Source: Leptospira paudalimensis (GTDB taxonomy: Bacteria > Spirochaetota > Leptospiria > Leptospirales > Leptospiraceae). From it: 64,000 nucleotides of DNA. Below, one piece after another: positions 26,892 to 36,973 of the stretch (the first letter of the stretch is position 1; every line of letters starts with the position of its first letter). Location of the stretch: positions 535,231-599,230 of the forward strand of contig NZ_JAMQPR010000001.1 of the NCBI RefSeq assembly GCF_026151345.1, given 5' to 3'. The translations under genes and the position numbers were made by a program. Below the pieces are notes generated by a model. It was not told the origin of the DNA. It did no database searches and saw only the letters and a list, made by a program, of their open reading frames with translations.

Positions 26892-27617
26892 ATGAAAAAT
26901 GAAACAATGAAATGGAATCCTTATATTGGACTGGTATTAATCATAATACCCATTCTTATACAAATTCCTTATTCACTTTTAATTATGAATTTTCAATATC
27001 CAGATATATTGAGACAACCAACTGACTTGATTTTGGCAGAATTCCATAAAGGTGGTTCTTCCATAGTTTGGACATGGTGGTTCTTTGGAATTTCAGGGCT
27101 CCCACTTTTTTTCGCGTATATACATTTGTATCAGAATACAAAAGTATATAATCCATTGTTGTCTTTAACCGCCGTTATTTTTGGTGTTACATCTTTGTTT
27201 TTCCAATTGATTGGACTCTTACGTTGGGTATTTGTTGTACCAATTCTATCAAATATATACTTTGACCCTAATTCTTCAGAAGTTTTAAGACAAGCAGTTC
27301 TCATCAATTTCCAAACAATTCACCATCTATTTGGTGTTTTGATAGGTGAACACTTAGGCCAACTTTTTACAATTTTATGGATGTTTCTTGTATCAATTGT
27401 TTTTCGTACAAGCCAAATATTTCCCAAGTGGATCTCGCATTTTGGATTGGTATCTGCCTTTTTATATTTACTAGCTCAATTTGAATTATTTTCGCTTGTT
27501 ATCCCTGGTGTGAAGGAGATCCCCTTTGCAGGGTTAGTCGGAAGTTTGTGTTGGTTGGTTTGGATGATTGCACTAGGAATACAAATGTTAAAACGGAAAT
27601 CCAACGCCGTAATTTAA
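26892..27617 (+). CDS. DUF4386 family membrane protein
   Basis: 241 residues with six to seven membrane segments. AGAGGT lies about 5 nt before the ATG. The pattern of an early IGLVLIIIPILIQIPYSLL helix, a W-rich second helix, the IHHLFGVLIGEHLGQLFTILW segment and a final GSLCWLVWMIALG helix matches DUF4386 membrane proteins, whose function is unknown. It is the second gene of the pair starting at 26400. An imperfect stem (TGCACC...GGTGCA, 27634-27664) follows the stop codon, without a good T tract. Confidence 0.7.
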   Translation: MKNETMKWNPYIGLVLIIIPILIQIPYSLLIMNFQYPDILRQPTDLILAEFHKGGSSIVWTWWFFGISGLPLFFAYIHLYQNTKVYNPLLSLTAVIFGVTSLFFQLIGLLRWVFVVPILSNIYFDPNSSEVLRQAVLINFQTIHHLFGVLIGEHLGQLFTILWMFLVSIVFRTSQIFPKWISHFGLVSAFLYLLAQFELFSLVIPGVKEIPFAGLVGSLCWLVWMIALGIQMLKRKSNAVI

Positions 27618-27667
27618 AATCACTTAATTGTTCGTTGCACCTAAAGAGAGTTAACCGATTTGGTGCA

Positions 27668-30600
27668 TCAAGGACATCTATGTCCTACCTTCATTCTGTA
27701 TTTCCCTGATAAATAACACTCAACGAGTTCTCTGTCACTTGTGGAAAGAACCTGATTGAAATAGATAATATCTCCTATATGACCATTAAGATAATCCCCA
27801 TTGAACGGATAAATTCCCGAATTCCATAAGAACCTACCGATACTTAAGTCATAAACTCCACATGTATATCCCGCACTCGGTATGGATGAGGAAGCAATTT
27901 GGTTCCCAAATTTATAAATACTACCCGTAGTTCCATTAAAATCTAAGGACATAAGGATATTTTCTGAAGGAATGTTAAATGCACCCGTTGAAATTAATTT
28001 TGGATTATTGAGCTGGAGATCAAAAAAACTTAAGAGATTGTTAGTTGTAATATCCGGTAAATAGAGCAGTTTTTCACCATTGTGGAAAATTCCGTCACTG
28101 CCAGTCATTCCGATGTCGTTGTAAGTAGCAAAGATCGTATTGGAAGTGGATAAGAGTTCAGTAGAACAGGAAGTGGACAAATAATTGGCAGAAGCATCAT
28201 TAAAACGAATGACAGGTACTCCATTCATACCTGTCGCATTGTACACTGGCTGTGCAGGGGCTGAGCCTTGGTAGACGTGGAAATTGTTACCACTGCGATC
28301 ATTCCAAGCGGAGACACAATTGACACTGCCAAGGCAACCTCCTGGACCAATATTTGCACTTTCTGGTAATAAGAAAAATTTTAAACTACTACTAGCAACC
28401 GTTTGGTTCCAGGAACTAACTTGTGTTGGATAAGGTCCTGAAATTGCTCGAATTTCTGCAACAGATAAGGTCCTATCATAAATTCGAATATCATCAAGAT
28501 CCCCTGAAAAATACCCAGTTGCAGTGATTAATTTTCCTATTTCTAAATTTGCGCTCGTACCTGTAGACCAACCACTTTGTGTTTCAGAATGTCTTAAGGT
28601 ACCGTTTTCATATAGAGAAACGTTTTTTGTTCCACCATCAAAAACGCCACAAAGATGGATCCATTGGTTAACAAAATCTTCGTGTAATATTTTTGCATCC
28701 GCAGACCATCCAAACATTCCCACTTCAGGAGGATCAATGACAAGACCATTTCCTGTATTTGGAACTGGTGTTCCATAACTGATGATATATTGTCCAATAC
28801 CAGAAGAAGTATTAAACCAAGCGCAGATGGTACGACTTACAAAACCTGTGGGTAATCCATTTGGATTTGGTTTTTGGAAGTAGGAGGCTCCATTAAAATA
28901 ATACGCTGAATTGGGTATGCCAAAACGATCTGTTGTACTGGCGGCTCCATAATTGGTAAGATCATTTTTGAAGTTTCCGTAATCTTTTCCATTTCCATTC
29001 AAAGGGAAATAAGAAATCAAACCTGTTGGAACTTGTACTGCTAATGATTGTATCGAATCATCGTCTAACGCGCCATTGAAAAAATGGACATTGGAAATTT
29101 TTCCTCTAAAGAAATTACCAGTCCCAGCATCTCCAATTTTAAACGTAGTTGTTGCATTTGGTTGGATAGGGCTTGTTGAAAATACAATTCCTGTCGAACT
29201 TCCATTGATGAAAATCTGCCAATTGTTAGATAACCTACGTACTGCAACATGTACCCAACGGTTGAGTGGTACTTTCATTGCAATAGGAGGACTCAGGGTT
29301 CCTGTTAAGTCGATTCTCAAACTTCCAGTATTATCCAACTTGAGACCGTATCCATTGCTGAGACCGAGTCCATTGTACAGAATGAATTGGTTAACATCAT
29401 TCGCAGAAGCATGTACCCAAGCGGAGAAAGTGATATTATCTGTGTTTTGCGTTAATGGTCCTGATGATACAATGTAATCCGATGTTCCATTCAATTCATA
29501 AGCACCGTTTGAAAGACCATTTTCATCTGAAGTAAGTGTCGGAGAACCAATCAGTGAACCGTGATTGGTTCCGATCGAATCGTTAGCATTTCCATCGAAT
29601 GAATATTGGATTAATTCGGAAGGTTCTAAAAATCGAATGGAGTGGTTCCCTTGGTCTGCAATGTAAACTTTTTGTCCATCCGTTGTAATGTACCCTGGGA
29701 AATTGAGTAAGCCATTCCCAGTCGCATTATCGGAATACCCTGATGTACTTCCTACAAGTGTTGTGACTTTATTATTACTTAAGTTTAAATGGCGAATTCT
29801 ATGTCCGAGCCATTCTGATATAAATAAATTCGTTCCGTCTGTTGTGATTCCATGTGGATCGTTAAATTGGGCAGAAGTCCCAAAACCATCAGTGGATGCT
29901 TGCACACCATCTCCCGCCAATGTATCAACAGCATTTGTACCAGTGAGTGCAATCCTTCTAATTTTATAACCTCCACCAACTCCTACATCAGTTACATAGA
30001 GGTAACTCCCTAAACCGACAATGGCAATCGGAGATACAAACCTTGCGCTCGTACCAACTGGATTGTTCGCAAAATTGCAAGAACCGGCAGCTCCAGCAAT
30101 TGTCCCCACAGCAGAAGTGATGGGGTCTACCGTACGAATTGTACAATTTCCTCGGTCAACAATATAAAATATTCCATTATGTAAGGTGAGCCAAGTAGGA
30201 TTGGAAAAAGATGCTAAGATTCCGGATGTATTATCTGCTGCGCCGGTTGATCCGGATCCAACAAACGTGGAAACAGCAGAAGTTGCTAAGTTAACAATGC
30301 GAATCCGATTTCCATTTAATTCTAATACGAATAGATTATTTCCATTTGTCGTGATCCCAACAATTCCATTAAACTGGGCGGCAGTTCCGACTCCGTCCAA
30401 ACAATTTGTTGTGACAGTTCCCGGACAAGTGATTCCTCCGCCTGTGTTTCCTCCTGCAAGAATGGTAGTTACACCTGTGGATTTATCAATTTTACGGATC
30501 ACACCATTGCCAGTATCAGCAACATAAAGAAAACTAGCATCACTTGTTAACATACTTGGATTGGTGAACCTAGCAACCGTTGGCAAAGCTGTAGCAACCG

Positions 30601-31360
30601 CTACACCAGAAGCGGGACCTGTGCCACCATTGTTAGTGGGGAAGGAACCAACAAATGTCCTGATATATGTCTTTCGATTGATTAAATTTGTTCCTAAATC
30701 ACTGCTAGTAGAAGAAAACAAATTTCCACCAACAATGTAACCATTGATACACGTGATGAAGATTGTTACGTTCGTAGCTGCAATCGTACCAAAAGCTAAT
30801 AATGGGTTATCAAAAGTACAAACGGTTCCTGCAGGTTGTGAAGTGATTGTGACCGCATAATTGGATCCAGTTAGTTGCAAAGTAGAAAATTTAGTAAGTC
30901 CATTTGATGATATAGTGAGAGTTTCCGCTGCATTATTTTGAACAGAAATCGATCCACTGATCCCTGAAACGTTGACTCCAACTTCATAAAAGCCGGCACC
31001 TATCCCACAAGTTACACTAACGTTTGTTATTTGGGAATTTTGGGCAACCCCCTTACCGTTGGTTAAGGAACAAGTGATCCCAACTCCATTTGTCGTTAAA
31101 CCAACATCATAACTTTGGCCAGAGGTTAAACGTGTGGGGAAAGTAAAATTTCCATCAGCTGTAATGGTGATTGAATCGTTTCCATTGGTGAGTGTTACTG
31201 AAGTTCCAGATCTTAGTCCTGAAACAGCTCCCCCTAAAGTTTGACCTAAACCAGTGAAAACACGAAGGAAAGCCAAATAGTCTAAGGGACTTCTTGACAA
31301 TTGTGGAAACGAACAAGTAACAAGAGAAAAAAGAAACGGTAATAAAATAATACGTCTCAT
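27668..31360 (-). CDS. Giant lipoprotein with NHL propeller and LamG-like domains
   Basis: 1230 residues; AGGAG lies about 6 nt before the ATG. The signal ends in a lipobox LVTC. Two Ig-like TSTD-type segments (about 45-205; each ends in a cysteine-containing strand such as VSVTC) precede a beta propeller of about five NHL-like repeats (about 265-560; FTNPSMLTSDASFLYVADTG, RIRIVNLATSAVSTFVG). Then come two LamG/concanavalin-like domains (about 575-770 and 775-960) and a third related C-terminal domain (about 985-1225; SAWNDRSGNNFHVYQG, YLSGKY). Known: each module binds proteins or glycans in other surface proteins. Inference: large surface adhesin or recognition protein. No enzyme motif seen. 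Confidence 0.82.
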   Translation of the reverse strand: MRRIILLPFLFSLVTCSFPQLSRSPLDYLAFLRVFTGLGQTLGGAVSGLRSGTSVTLTNGNDSITITADGNFTFPTRLTSGQSYDVGLTTNGVGITCSLTNGKGVAQNSQITNVSVTCGIGAGFYEVGVNVSGISGSISVQNNAAETLTISSNGLTKFSTLQLTGSNYAVTITSQPAGTVCTFDNPLLAFGTIAATNVTIFITCINGYIVGGNLFSSTSSDLGTNLINRKTYIRTFVGSFPTNNGGTGPASGVAVATALPTVARFTNPSMLTSDASFLYVADTGNGVIRKIDKSTGVTTILAGGNTGGGITCPGTVTTNCLDGVGTAAQFNGIVGITTNGNNLFVLELNGNRIRIVNLATSAVSTFVGSGSTGAADNTSGILASFSNPTWLTLHNGIFYIVDRGNCTIRTVDPITSAVGTIAGAAGSCNFANNPVGTSARFVSPIAIVGLGSYLYVTDVGVGGGYKIRRIALTGTNAVDTLAGDGVQASTDGFGTSAQFNDPHGITTDGTNLFISEWLGHRIRHLNLSNNKVTTLVGSTSGYSDNATGNGLLNFPGYITTDGQKVYIADQGNHSIRFLEPSELIQYSFDGNANDSIGTNHGSLIGSPTLTSDENGLSNGAYELNGTSDYIVSSGPLTQNTDNITFSAWVHASANDVNQFILYNGLGLSNGYGLKLDNTGSLRIDLTGTLSPPIAMKVPLNRWVHVAVRRLSNNWQIFINGSSTGIVFSTSPIQPNATTTFKIGDAGTGNFFRGKISNVHFFNGALDDDSIQSLAVQVPTGLISYFPLNGNGKDYGNFKNDLTNYGAASTTDRFGIPNSAYYFNGASYFQKPNPNGLPTGFVSRTICAWFNTSSGIGQYIISYGTPVPNTGNGLVIDPPEVGMFGWSADAKILHEDFVNQWIHLCGVFDGGTKNVSLYENGTLRHSETQSGWSTGTSANLEIGKLITATGYFSGDLDDIRIYDRTLSVAEIRAISGPYPTQVSSWNQTVASSSLKFFLLPESANIGPGGCLGSVNCVSAWNDRSGNNFHVYQGSAPAQPVYNATGMNGVPVIRFNDASANYLSTSCSTELLSTSNTIFATYNDIGMTGSDGIFHNGEKLLYLPDITTNNLLSFFDLQLNNPKLISTGAFNIPSENILMSLDFNGTTGSIYKFGNQIASSSIPSAGYTCGVYDLSIGRFLWNSGIYPFNGDYLNGHIGDIIYFNQVLSTSDRELVECYLSGKYRMKVGHRCP

Positions 31361-31417
31361 TAGATTTCTCCTGTTCTACAAAAGTATCCGATGCCTCGAG
31401 AAATAATCAAGAATTTA

Positions 31418-33460
31418 TCAAGTTCGATTTCTTTTTGGAAACTCTAGTAAAAAGAGACTCCCTTGTGTTAATTCCGATTCTACTTTTATATTTCCATTTT
31501 GTAGTCTCATTAATTCGAAACAAAGTTTTAAACCAATGCCAAATCCCTTTTCTCCTAAAGTCCCAGGAGAGGACATGGGATCGGTGAATATTCGAGATTT
31601 TTGTTCAGTAGAAATTCCAGTTCCGTAGTCTTGTATGAATATAGTAGATATACTAACAGTTTCGGAAAATCTAACATCGATTTTCCCATTTGGATGACTG
31701 AATTTGATCGCGTTCGCAATCAGATTCCTTATGATTTCGTTTAGAATCGTTTTGTCAGCATATACTTGTGCAGAATCGGAAACTGTAATTTCGATTTGAA
31801 TAGATTTTTTCTGAAGTTCCAATGCAAATGATTCAACGACTTGGTGTACAGATTCGAGTACATTATTTTCAGTTAGATCCAAATGGATTTGTCCTTTATC
31901 CAATTGAAACCTATTTAGATTTAATAAATGTTCAACGGTAGACATCGCATTTTCCAAAATGACAAATATTTGTTTTGAAATATGATCCTTTTCTTCTTTT
32001 GGAGTGTCTTCGTCGTAAGTTAATGTAAGTGCAGAGTATACTGTGCTCAATGGTGAACGTAAGTCATGTGCTACAAGTGATATAAATTTATCTTTCCATT
32101 GATTTGCTTCTTCTGCAATATGTTTTGCTTCTCGATATTCTTCAGTGCGAGCCACAACTGCTTGTTCCAGGGATTCATTTAATTTTGTGAGTTCGTTTTT
32201 TAAAGTCTCATTTTTGATAAATGTTTTTGTGAAAAAAGAAGCAAGTATGAGTGATTGGAATAAGACTGTTGATAAATAAGAATATTTCAAAATGAGTGTA
32301 TGTTGGAATATTCCATATAAATTCAAAGTATCGTTAAACGCACTAAACAATAAAAATACTTGGATGATCAATAAACTAAGTGCTAATTCTTGTTTTTTGA
32401 AAGCAGATATAGTTAAAGAAACAACAGAATAAAGTAATCCTAAGATTGTAATAAAGATTCCAAAAAGTGTTGTTTGAGAGCCGAGTTCTGTTGGTAACAA
32501 AACCACAGCTAAATACAATAGGAAACTAACAATAGAAAAAATCTGAATGAATTTTTTGGAAAATTGATTTGGGTATAATTGTGCTAAAAATGAAAGATAA
32601 AATGGCATCGCCAAATAAAAGATAAGTGATAAAGAAAAAGCAATTCGATAAGGAACATTGGGAATCAAATGGTATAGGATGTCTCCATTTAATGAAATGG
32701 AATGAAGGGCAGTGGTGAGACTGAACAATCCAAAAAACAAAATCAGAGACCGATTTCTTCTGAAAAAGAATAATAAAAAATGATAAAATGCCATAAAAAA
32801 CAAGGCACCTGTTAATAGGGAATCTAATGTGATCTCTTTGATGTATTCATTTTGAATGTCTCGATATTTTCCTATTTTTGGAGGATACCAAAAAGATCCA
32901 TCGTCATGATAATAATTGGAAATATGAACAGTTAAATTGATTTTTTTTTGTCCAATAGGAAGTACGATGATACCAGAACTTCTAGTTGGAATCATTTCCT
33001 CTTTCGTTTTCCCCACTTTTCCTAAGGAAAGAGATGGATTCCCATCCATGAATACTTCCATGGCAGCTCCACCTGTTTGCAAAAAACGAACAGCAAATGG
33101 CTCTTCAGTTGGAGTATCGGGGAATAAAATTTTGACTTGGTAGGTGGCAAATCCTGTACCCGAATGGATTTCTTTCCACCGTTTCCCAATTTTCAAAAAT
33201 ACAGGTTTACTTTCGGAATTGTTTTTTTGAATCGGTTGAACCGAAGATACTAAGTGAGTGGATGTCGGGCTTATGATCAATTTTTGCCAATAAAAATCCC
33301 ATTCCCCAGATAACGGCAGGATTGAGTGGTTATTGAACGTAACGTTAGTTAGATCTAGGACACCTTTTTGAACTTGAGGAATCTCTCTTTGTCCTTCACT
33401 ATTATGACAAGTAATCAAAAAAGAAAAACATAAAAGTATAATTCCAATTTTCAAATGCAT
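31418..33460 (-). CDS. DISM-type sensor histidine kinase
   Basis: 680 residues. A lipobox-like LITC ends the signal. A jelly-roll sensory domain (about 30-195) and a seven-helix 7TMR-DISM region (about 205-400) precede a coiled coil and a full HisKA/HATPase core: H-box SLVAHDLRSPLST (His near 465), N-box EIIRNLIANAIKFSHPNG, G1 QDYGTGIS, and G2 GEKGFGIGLKLC. Unlike the paralogue at 20213, the ATP site is intact. No receiver domain is attached, and no response regulator lies adjacent, so the partner is elsewhere. The signal is unknown. Confidence 0.9.
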   Translation of the reverse strand: MHLKIGIILLCFSFLITCHNSEGQREIPQVQKGVLDLTNVTFNNHSILPLSGEWDFYWQKLIISPTSTHLVSSVQPIQKNNSESKPVFLKIGKRWKEIHSGTGFATYQVKILFPDTPTEEPFAVRFLQTGGAAMEVFMDGNPSLSLGKVGKTKEEMIPTRSSGIIVLPIGQKKINLTVHISNYYHDDGSFWYPPKIGKYRDIQNEYIKEITLDSLLTGALFFMAFYHFLLFFFRRNRSLILFFGLFSLTTALHSISLNGDILYHLIPNVPYRIAFSLSLIFYLAMPFYLSFLAQLYPNQFSKKFIQIFSIVSFLLYLAVVLLPTELGSQTTLFGIFITILGLLYSVVSLTISAFKKQELALSLLIIQVFLLFSAFNDTLNLYGIFQHTLILKYSYLSTVLFQSLILASFFTKTFIKNETLKNELTKLNESLEQAVVARTEEYREAKHIAEEANQWKDKFISLVAHDLRSPLSTVYSALTLTYDEDTPKEEKDHISKQIFVILENAMSTVEHLLNLNRFQLDKGQIHLDLTENNVLESVHQVVESFALELQKKSIQIEITVSDSAQVYADKTILNEIIRNLIANAIKFSHPNGKIDVRFSETVSISTIFIQDYGTGISTEQKSRIFTDPMSSPGTLGEKGFGIGLKLCFELMRLQNGNIKVESELTQGSLFLLEFPKRNRT

Positions 33461-33535
33461 TTTGGTCTAGAAAAGATTTCTCTAGACCATTTTTGCTTTT
33501 GTTCTTTCCTTTCAAAGGAATATTTATGTTCAAAC

Positions 33536-34747
33536 TTATGGAAGTTGGACGTATCCTTTTTTGTTTTTCCATAACATATACTTTTCTAAGATAATTTTTC
33601 CGATATTATAAAACATATTGGGTATCATCAATTCAAATTGTCTGGGTTTAAACAAGTGATTGGTGAGAATCCAAACTTCTTTTTTCCCAGCATCCATGAT
33701 ACAGATACCTGGGATTTTACCAAAAGGCATGGTTTTAAATTTTCCATTTCCGAGGATATCATTCTTAATATTTTCTGCGACAATTTTCCCCATAACATCT
33801 GAAGGGAAACCCGTTTTTGGTACTCCAAAAGGTGCAGCACATTTTTTAAATGGTGCAATGACTTCAACAGCAAGACCAGCTGCATAAACATTTTTATACT
33901 TGATGTGTTGGTAACCTTCATTCGTAACAACAAAGCCTTTTTCATCTACAAGTTCAGGAGAGTTTTTCATGACATCTGCTCCTAAAAATGGAGGTATCAT
34001 CATCGACATTTTGTATGGAATCTCCGTTGAATCACCTAACGTAATTTTTTCCTTTTCAATTTTTTGAATCGTTGCATTGGTAAACCATTTGATCCCATAT
34101 AATTTCATAAAAATTTCTAACATTTTTTGACCACCAACAATTCCACCAATTCCAAAATGGCCTAAAAATGGTTCAGGTGTTACCCAAGTGATATCAACTT
34201 GATTACGAACTCCTCTTTTCCTGAGGTATTTGTCTAAATTGAATAAATATTCATATGCCGCTCCCATACAACTTGCCCCTTGGGTGGCTGCGACAACCAC
34301 TGGACCTGGATTTTTTACAATCTCTTCGAATGCTTGTGCTGATTTTTCTGCAAGTTCAGGTGTGACGATACATTGAATCAAATTTTCTTTTGGATTTAGA
34401 TTTGGCAAAATATCAAAGTTAAGAGAAGCACCAGTTGCTACGACTAAATAGTCATATGTGACTTCACCATGTTTTTCAGTGAGTACAACATTTCGATCAG
34501 GGATCACTTTTGTTCCTCGATCATGAATGAACCTCACACCCTTTTTTGCTAACATCGGTTCCACGGGGAACGTAATGTCTTTTACTTTTCGGATTCCGAA
34601 GGGAACCCAAATGAGAGAAGGAACATATAAAAAATTGGCAGCAGGTGAAATGACAATCACTTCGACTGAATTACCAAGTTTTCTTTTTGTTGAGATTGCT
34701 GCAGTTACACCCGCAAAATTACTTCCTAATACTACGATCCGTTTCAT
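33536..34747 (-). CDS. Sulfide:quinone oxidoreductase-like flavoprotein
   Basis: 403 residues from the ATG at 34747, chosen because GGAG lies 5 nt upstream; the in-frame ATG at 34765 falls inside the leader palindrome. The N-terminus is an FAD-binding Rossmann motif ([14 protein letters not shown]), followed by [12 protein letters not shown], and [13 protein letters not shown] near 170 with the cysteine where SQR enzymes carry a catalytic Cys. A second cysteine occurs in [14 protein letters not shown]. Known: SQR oxidises sulfide to polysulfide and passes electrons to quinone at the membrane; FCSD and NADH dehydrogenase-like relatives share the fold. Inference: SQR-like, sulfur-linked. Controlled from the leader palindrome at 34761-34791. 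Confidence 0.75.
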   Translation of the reverse strand: MKRIVVLGSNFAGVTAAISTKRKLGNSVEVIVISPAANFLYVPSLIWVPFGIRKVKDITFPVEPMLAKKGVRFIHDRGTKVIPDRNVVLTEKHGEVTYDYLVVATGASLNFDILPNLNPKENLIQCIVTPELAEKSAQAFEEIVKNPGPVVVAATQGASCMGAAYEYLFNLDKYLRKRGVRNQVDITWVTPEPFLGHFGIGGIVGGQKMLEIFMKLYGIKWFTNATIQKIEKEKITLGDSTEIPYKMSMMIPPFLGADVMKNSPELVDEKGFVVTNEGYQHIKYKNVYAAGLAVEVIAPFKKCAAPFGVPKTGFPSDVMGKIVAENIKNDILGNGKFKTMPFGKIPGICIMDAGKKEVWILTNHLFKPRQFELMIPNMFYNIGKIILEKYMLWKNKKGYVQLP

Positions 34748-34760
34748 ATCCTCTCCTTTT

Positions 34761-34791
34761 GTCATATAGAATACAGGGTATCCTATATGAC
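34761..34791. promoter_or_regulatory. 31-bp leader palindrome before the SQR-like gene
   Basis: 14-bp arms GTCATATAGAATAC and GTATCCTATATGAC around a 3-bp centre; only one position per arm fails to pair. It ends 13 bp before the start codon, just upstream of the ribosome site. A possible promoter (TTGATT, 18 bp, TTATAT) lies further upstream on the minus strand. It can act as a DNA operator or as an RNA hairpin that blocks the ribosome site. Confidence 0.6.
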
Positions 34792-34866
34792 TTTAAATTC
34801 GAGAGAAATATAAGTTTTAATTCTAATTTTAAATCAATTTCGAATTATATTTAATAATTAGACTCA

Positions 34867-35390
34867 TTAAAATTTTGGTAATTCAATGCGATGGTATCCA
34901 CTAAAGGGTTCGTAACCACGTTCTGTTATATTTCCAGCAATGATTCAATATTTTCCATATTGTTTTTGATGGAAAGTAACACCTGTTTTCTTTTGGGAAT
35001 TTGCTAAATTTTGATTGAATGACCCAACAACATTCGTAAAAAGACCATCTAACGAAAAGGCAGTGGCATAGGAAAGATAAGCGAATTGATTGAAAAAATT
35101 GGATTCCATGCTAACAATGTTCCATTTGAATCTAATGCAAATGCAGAGTTTTGATCGTACACTAAAGTTTTTCTAAAGCAATATCGACTTCTTTAGCCAT
35201 TTAATCTATGTTAAGTTGTAAAACTGGGTTAGGTCAAAAATTGGAATTCAATTTGCACTTTGGTACTATTTGTACGACGTTCTGAAATTGAAAACCTAGA
35301 GCATATGTGAAATTGCAAGCAAGATAAAATCCTCCACTCCCGTCAGAAACAACAGCCTTAGCTATATCATTCAATTTTAAAACGGACATT
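34867..35390 (-). pseudogene. Decayed beta-propeller (delta-60-repeat-like) gene
   Basis: On the minus strand three frames carry consecutive pieces of repeat-like protein: AVVSDGSGGFYLACNFTYAL (about 35306-35365), then YDQNSAFALDSNGTLLAWNP (about 35100-35160), then AYLSYATAFSLDGLFTNVVG and IAGNITERGYEPF (35085-34880), ending at a TAA near 34865. The phrases SDGSGGFYL, LDSNGTLLAWNP and IAGNIT are characteristic of the delta-60/WD-like propeller lipoproteins of Leptospira. At least two frameshifts and two in-frame stops separate the pieces and no signal peptide remains. Inference: remnant of a lost surface propeller protein. Confidence 0.6.
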
Positions 35391-35503
35391 CAAAATTTTA
35401 AATGATTTTTCCATTGTTTGTATCCGAATAAAAATTAAAATATACCAAACAAGTTAGTGTTAAAATGGTTTCCAATGGATTTACGAAATGGGAAGTTTTC
35501 CGT

Positions 35504-36274
35504 ATGATGAACCTTTTCAAAAAAGCGAATTTCAAGATTCATGTTTTTTCTGTCATTTTATCCTTGGTTTCTATGTCTTGTGCTTGGCACGGAATTCCTC
35601 TCGAAAAACGAAAACACCTCCCACTTTCCCCATCAAATGGGTGTGATAGTAATATAGAAATTAGAACTTATCGCGTGTTATTTTTGTTACCTATTTTCGA
35701 ACACAATCTAAACAAAGAAAAAGATACCAATCCTACAGACATCTTTGTAGTGGAAACTAATTCTTTTGCCAAGCCTTGGGATATTATTTTTACTACTTTG
35801 GGGTTTTTAGTTTCATTCAATTCATCAACTGATAGACTTGTGGTTTGCCCGAAAAAGTTAGTTTTAGAGGCATTGCAATCACAGGATAACAATCCAAATA
35901 TTCCATCCAAATTACCATTTTGGTATTCAAATGGAAATCCAAATCCTATCCACTCAATTAACTTCCCACCAGACGACCATACGTTAACTGAAGAATCCAA
36001 AGAAACGTTAATTTCATTCACTAGAGAAGTTCTTAAATCGGAAATCAGTTTCAAAATAGTTTTGGTTGGAAAATCATATACTTCAGGAGATATCGCTTAT
36101 CAATCGAGGTTAGTAAAACGAAGATTTGATGAAATCAAACAAATCCTTACAAAAGAATCAATTGATGAAAATAGAATTCAATCATTGATAGCAGATGGGA
36201 AAATTAGAACTTCGAATCCTGAAAAACACGCTGATTCTCATTCTACCATCTCCATATATTTGGTAAAAAATTGA
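35504..36274 (+). CDS. Lipoprotein with OmpA-like C-terminal region
   Basis: 256 residues from the ATG at 35504 (GGAAG 8 nt upstream); a longer reading from 35465 adds 13 residues without a ribosome site. The signal ends in a lipobox VSMSC. The C-terminal third (about 165-250) resembles an OmpA/peptidoglycan-binding fold: INFPPDDHTLTEESKETLIS, then IVLVGKSYTSGDIAYQSRLV and ISIYLVKN, but the usual TD...G..N...SxxRA is only partly kept. Inference: envelope lipoprotein that may touch peptidoglycan. The middle (about 40-125) is unassigned. Confidence 0.55.
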   Translation: MMNLFKKANFKIHVFSVILSLVSMSCAWHGIPLEKRKHLPLSPSNGCDSNIEIRTYRVLFLLPIFEHNLNKEKDTNPTDIFVVETNSFAKPWDIIFTTLGFLVSFNSSTDRLVVCPKKLVLEALQSQDNNPNIPSKLPFWYSNGNPNPIHSINFPPDDHTLTEESKETLISFTREVLKSEISFKIVLVGKSYTSGDIAYQSRLVKRRFDEIKQILTKESIDENRIQSLIADGKIRTSNPEKHADSHSTISIYLVKN

Positions 36275-36317
36275 TTCTAAAATCCATTGTTTTGATTTTT
36301 ATCAGAAGAGATTCTTT

Positions 36318-36938
36318 ATGTTAAGTATCATTGTGCCTGTCGATGTGAATTTAAATACTTACTACAAAGAATCCTTGGCAAATTTTCAAAACCGAAAGGA
36401 TGTCGAAATCATTCTTGTTCACCAAGAAGAGGCATTTACTCGCGCAGAAAGACTTAACATTGGCTTTCATCGTTCGAAAGGTGAGATGATTTTATTCCAT
36501 CATCCAAGAAGTTTGTTAAACAGTGATGCTATCGAATATTTGATTCATGAAAGTAAAAAAAAAGAGAAAACCATTGTTTGGGGTGGTTTCACACACCAAT
36601 TTGATCGACGGCATATTTTTTTAAAATGGATTTCTTGCTATTCAAATTTCGTCCGGATTCCATGGGAAGGGATCGTATATTTGGACCATTGTATTTTTTT
36701 CTCTCGTGTTCTTTGGATATCTGATCTTAGATTACAATATTTGTTCGAAGATACAGAATTGAGTAAAAAATTTAAGAAAATCCAAAAACCAATTTTACTT
36801 CCCTATATTAGTTTAACCTCGTCCCATCGATTTTTAAAACATGGAATTGTGGTTCAAATCGTGAAGAATCTTCTATTGAAAATTGGATATAAATTACGAC
36901 TACCTTCTTCCTTATTGTTTGCCATATACCAGAAGTAG
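36318..36938 (+). CDS. Family 2 glycosyltransferase-like protein
   Basis: 206 residues. The N-terminus has the nucleotide-binding pattern of GT2 enzymes (LSIIVPVDV, VEIILVHQEEAF), then RAERLNIGFHRSKGEMILFHHPRS where typical members carry the D-x-D metal motif; here HHP replaces it. It resembles the short TIGR04283-type transferases. No membrane segment is evident. Inference: a glycosyltransferase-fold protein of unknown donor and acceptor, possibly with altered metal dependence. It starts 44 bp after the OmpA-like lipoprotein gene on the same strand. Confidence 0.65.
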   Translation: MLSIIVPVDVNLNTYYKESLANFQNRKDVEIILVHQEEAFTRAERLNIGFHRSKGEMILFHHPRSLLNSDAIEYLIHESKKKEKTIVWGGFTHQFDRRHIFLKWISCYSNFVRIPWEGIVYLDHCIFFSRVLWISDLRLQYLFEDTELSKKFKKIQKPILLPYISLTSSHRFLKHGIVVQIVKNLLLKIGYKLRLPSSLLFAIYQK

Positions 36939-36973
36939 TCGCAATCTTTATTTCAAACTAATTTTTCCTTTCA

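Noticed and set aside
27634..27664. Stem TGCACC...GGTGCA after the DUF4386 gene as a terminator
   Set aside because: The stem has a bulge and a long loop, and no T tract follows.
28594..30527. Several open frames antisense to the giant lipoprotein gene
   Set aside because: They mirror the repetitive coding sequence of the real gene and have no signals of their own.
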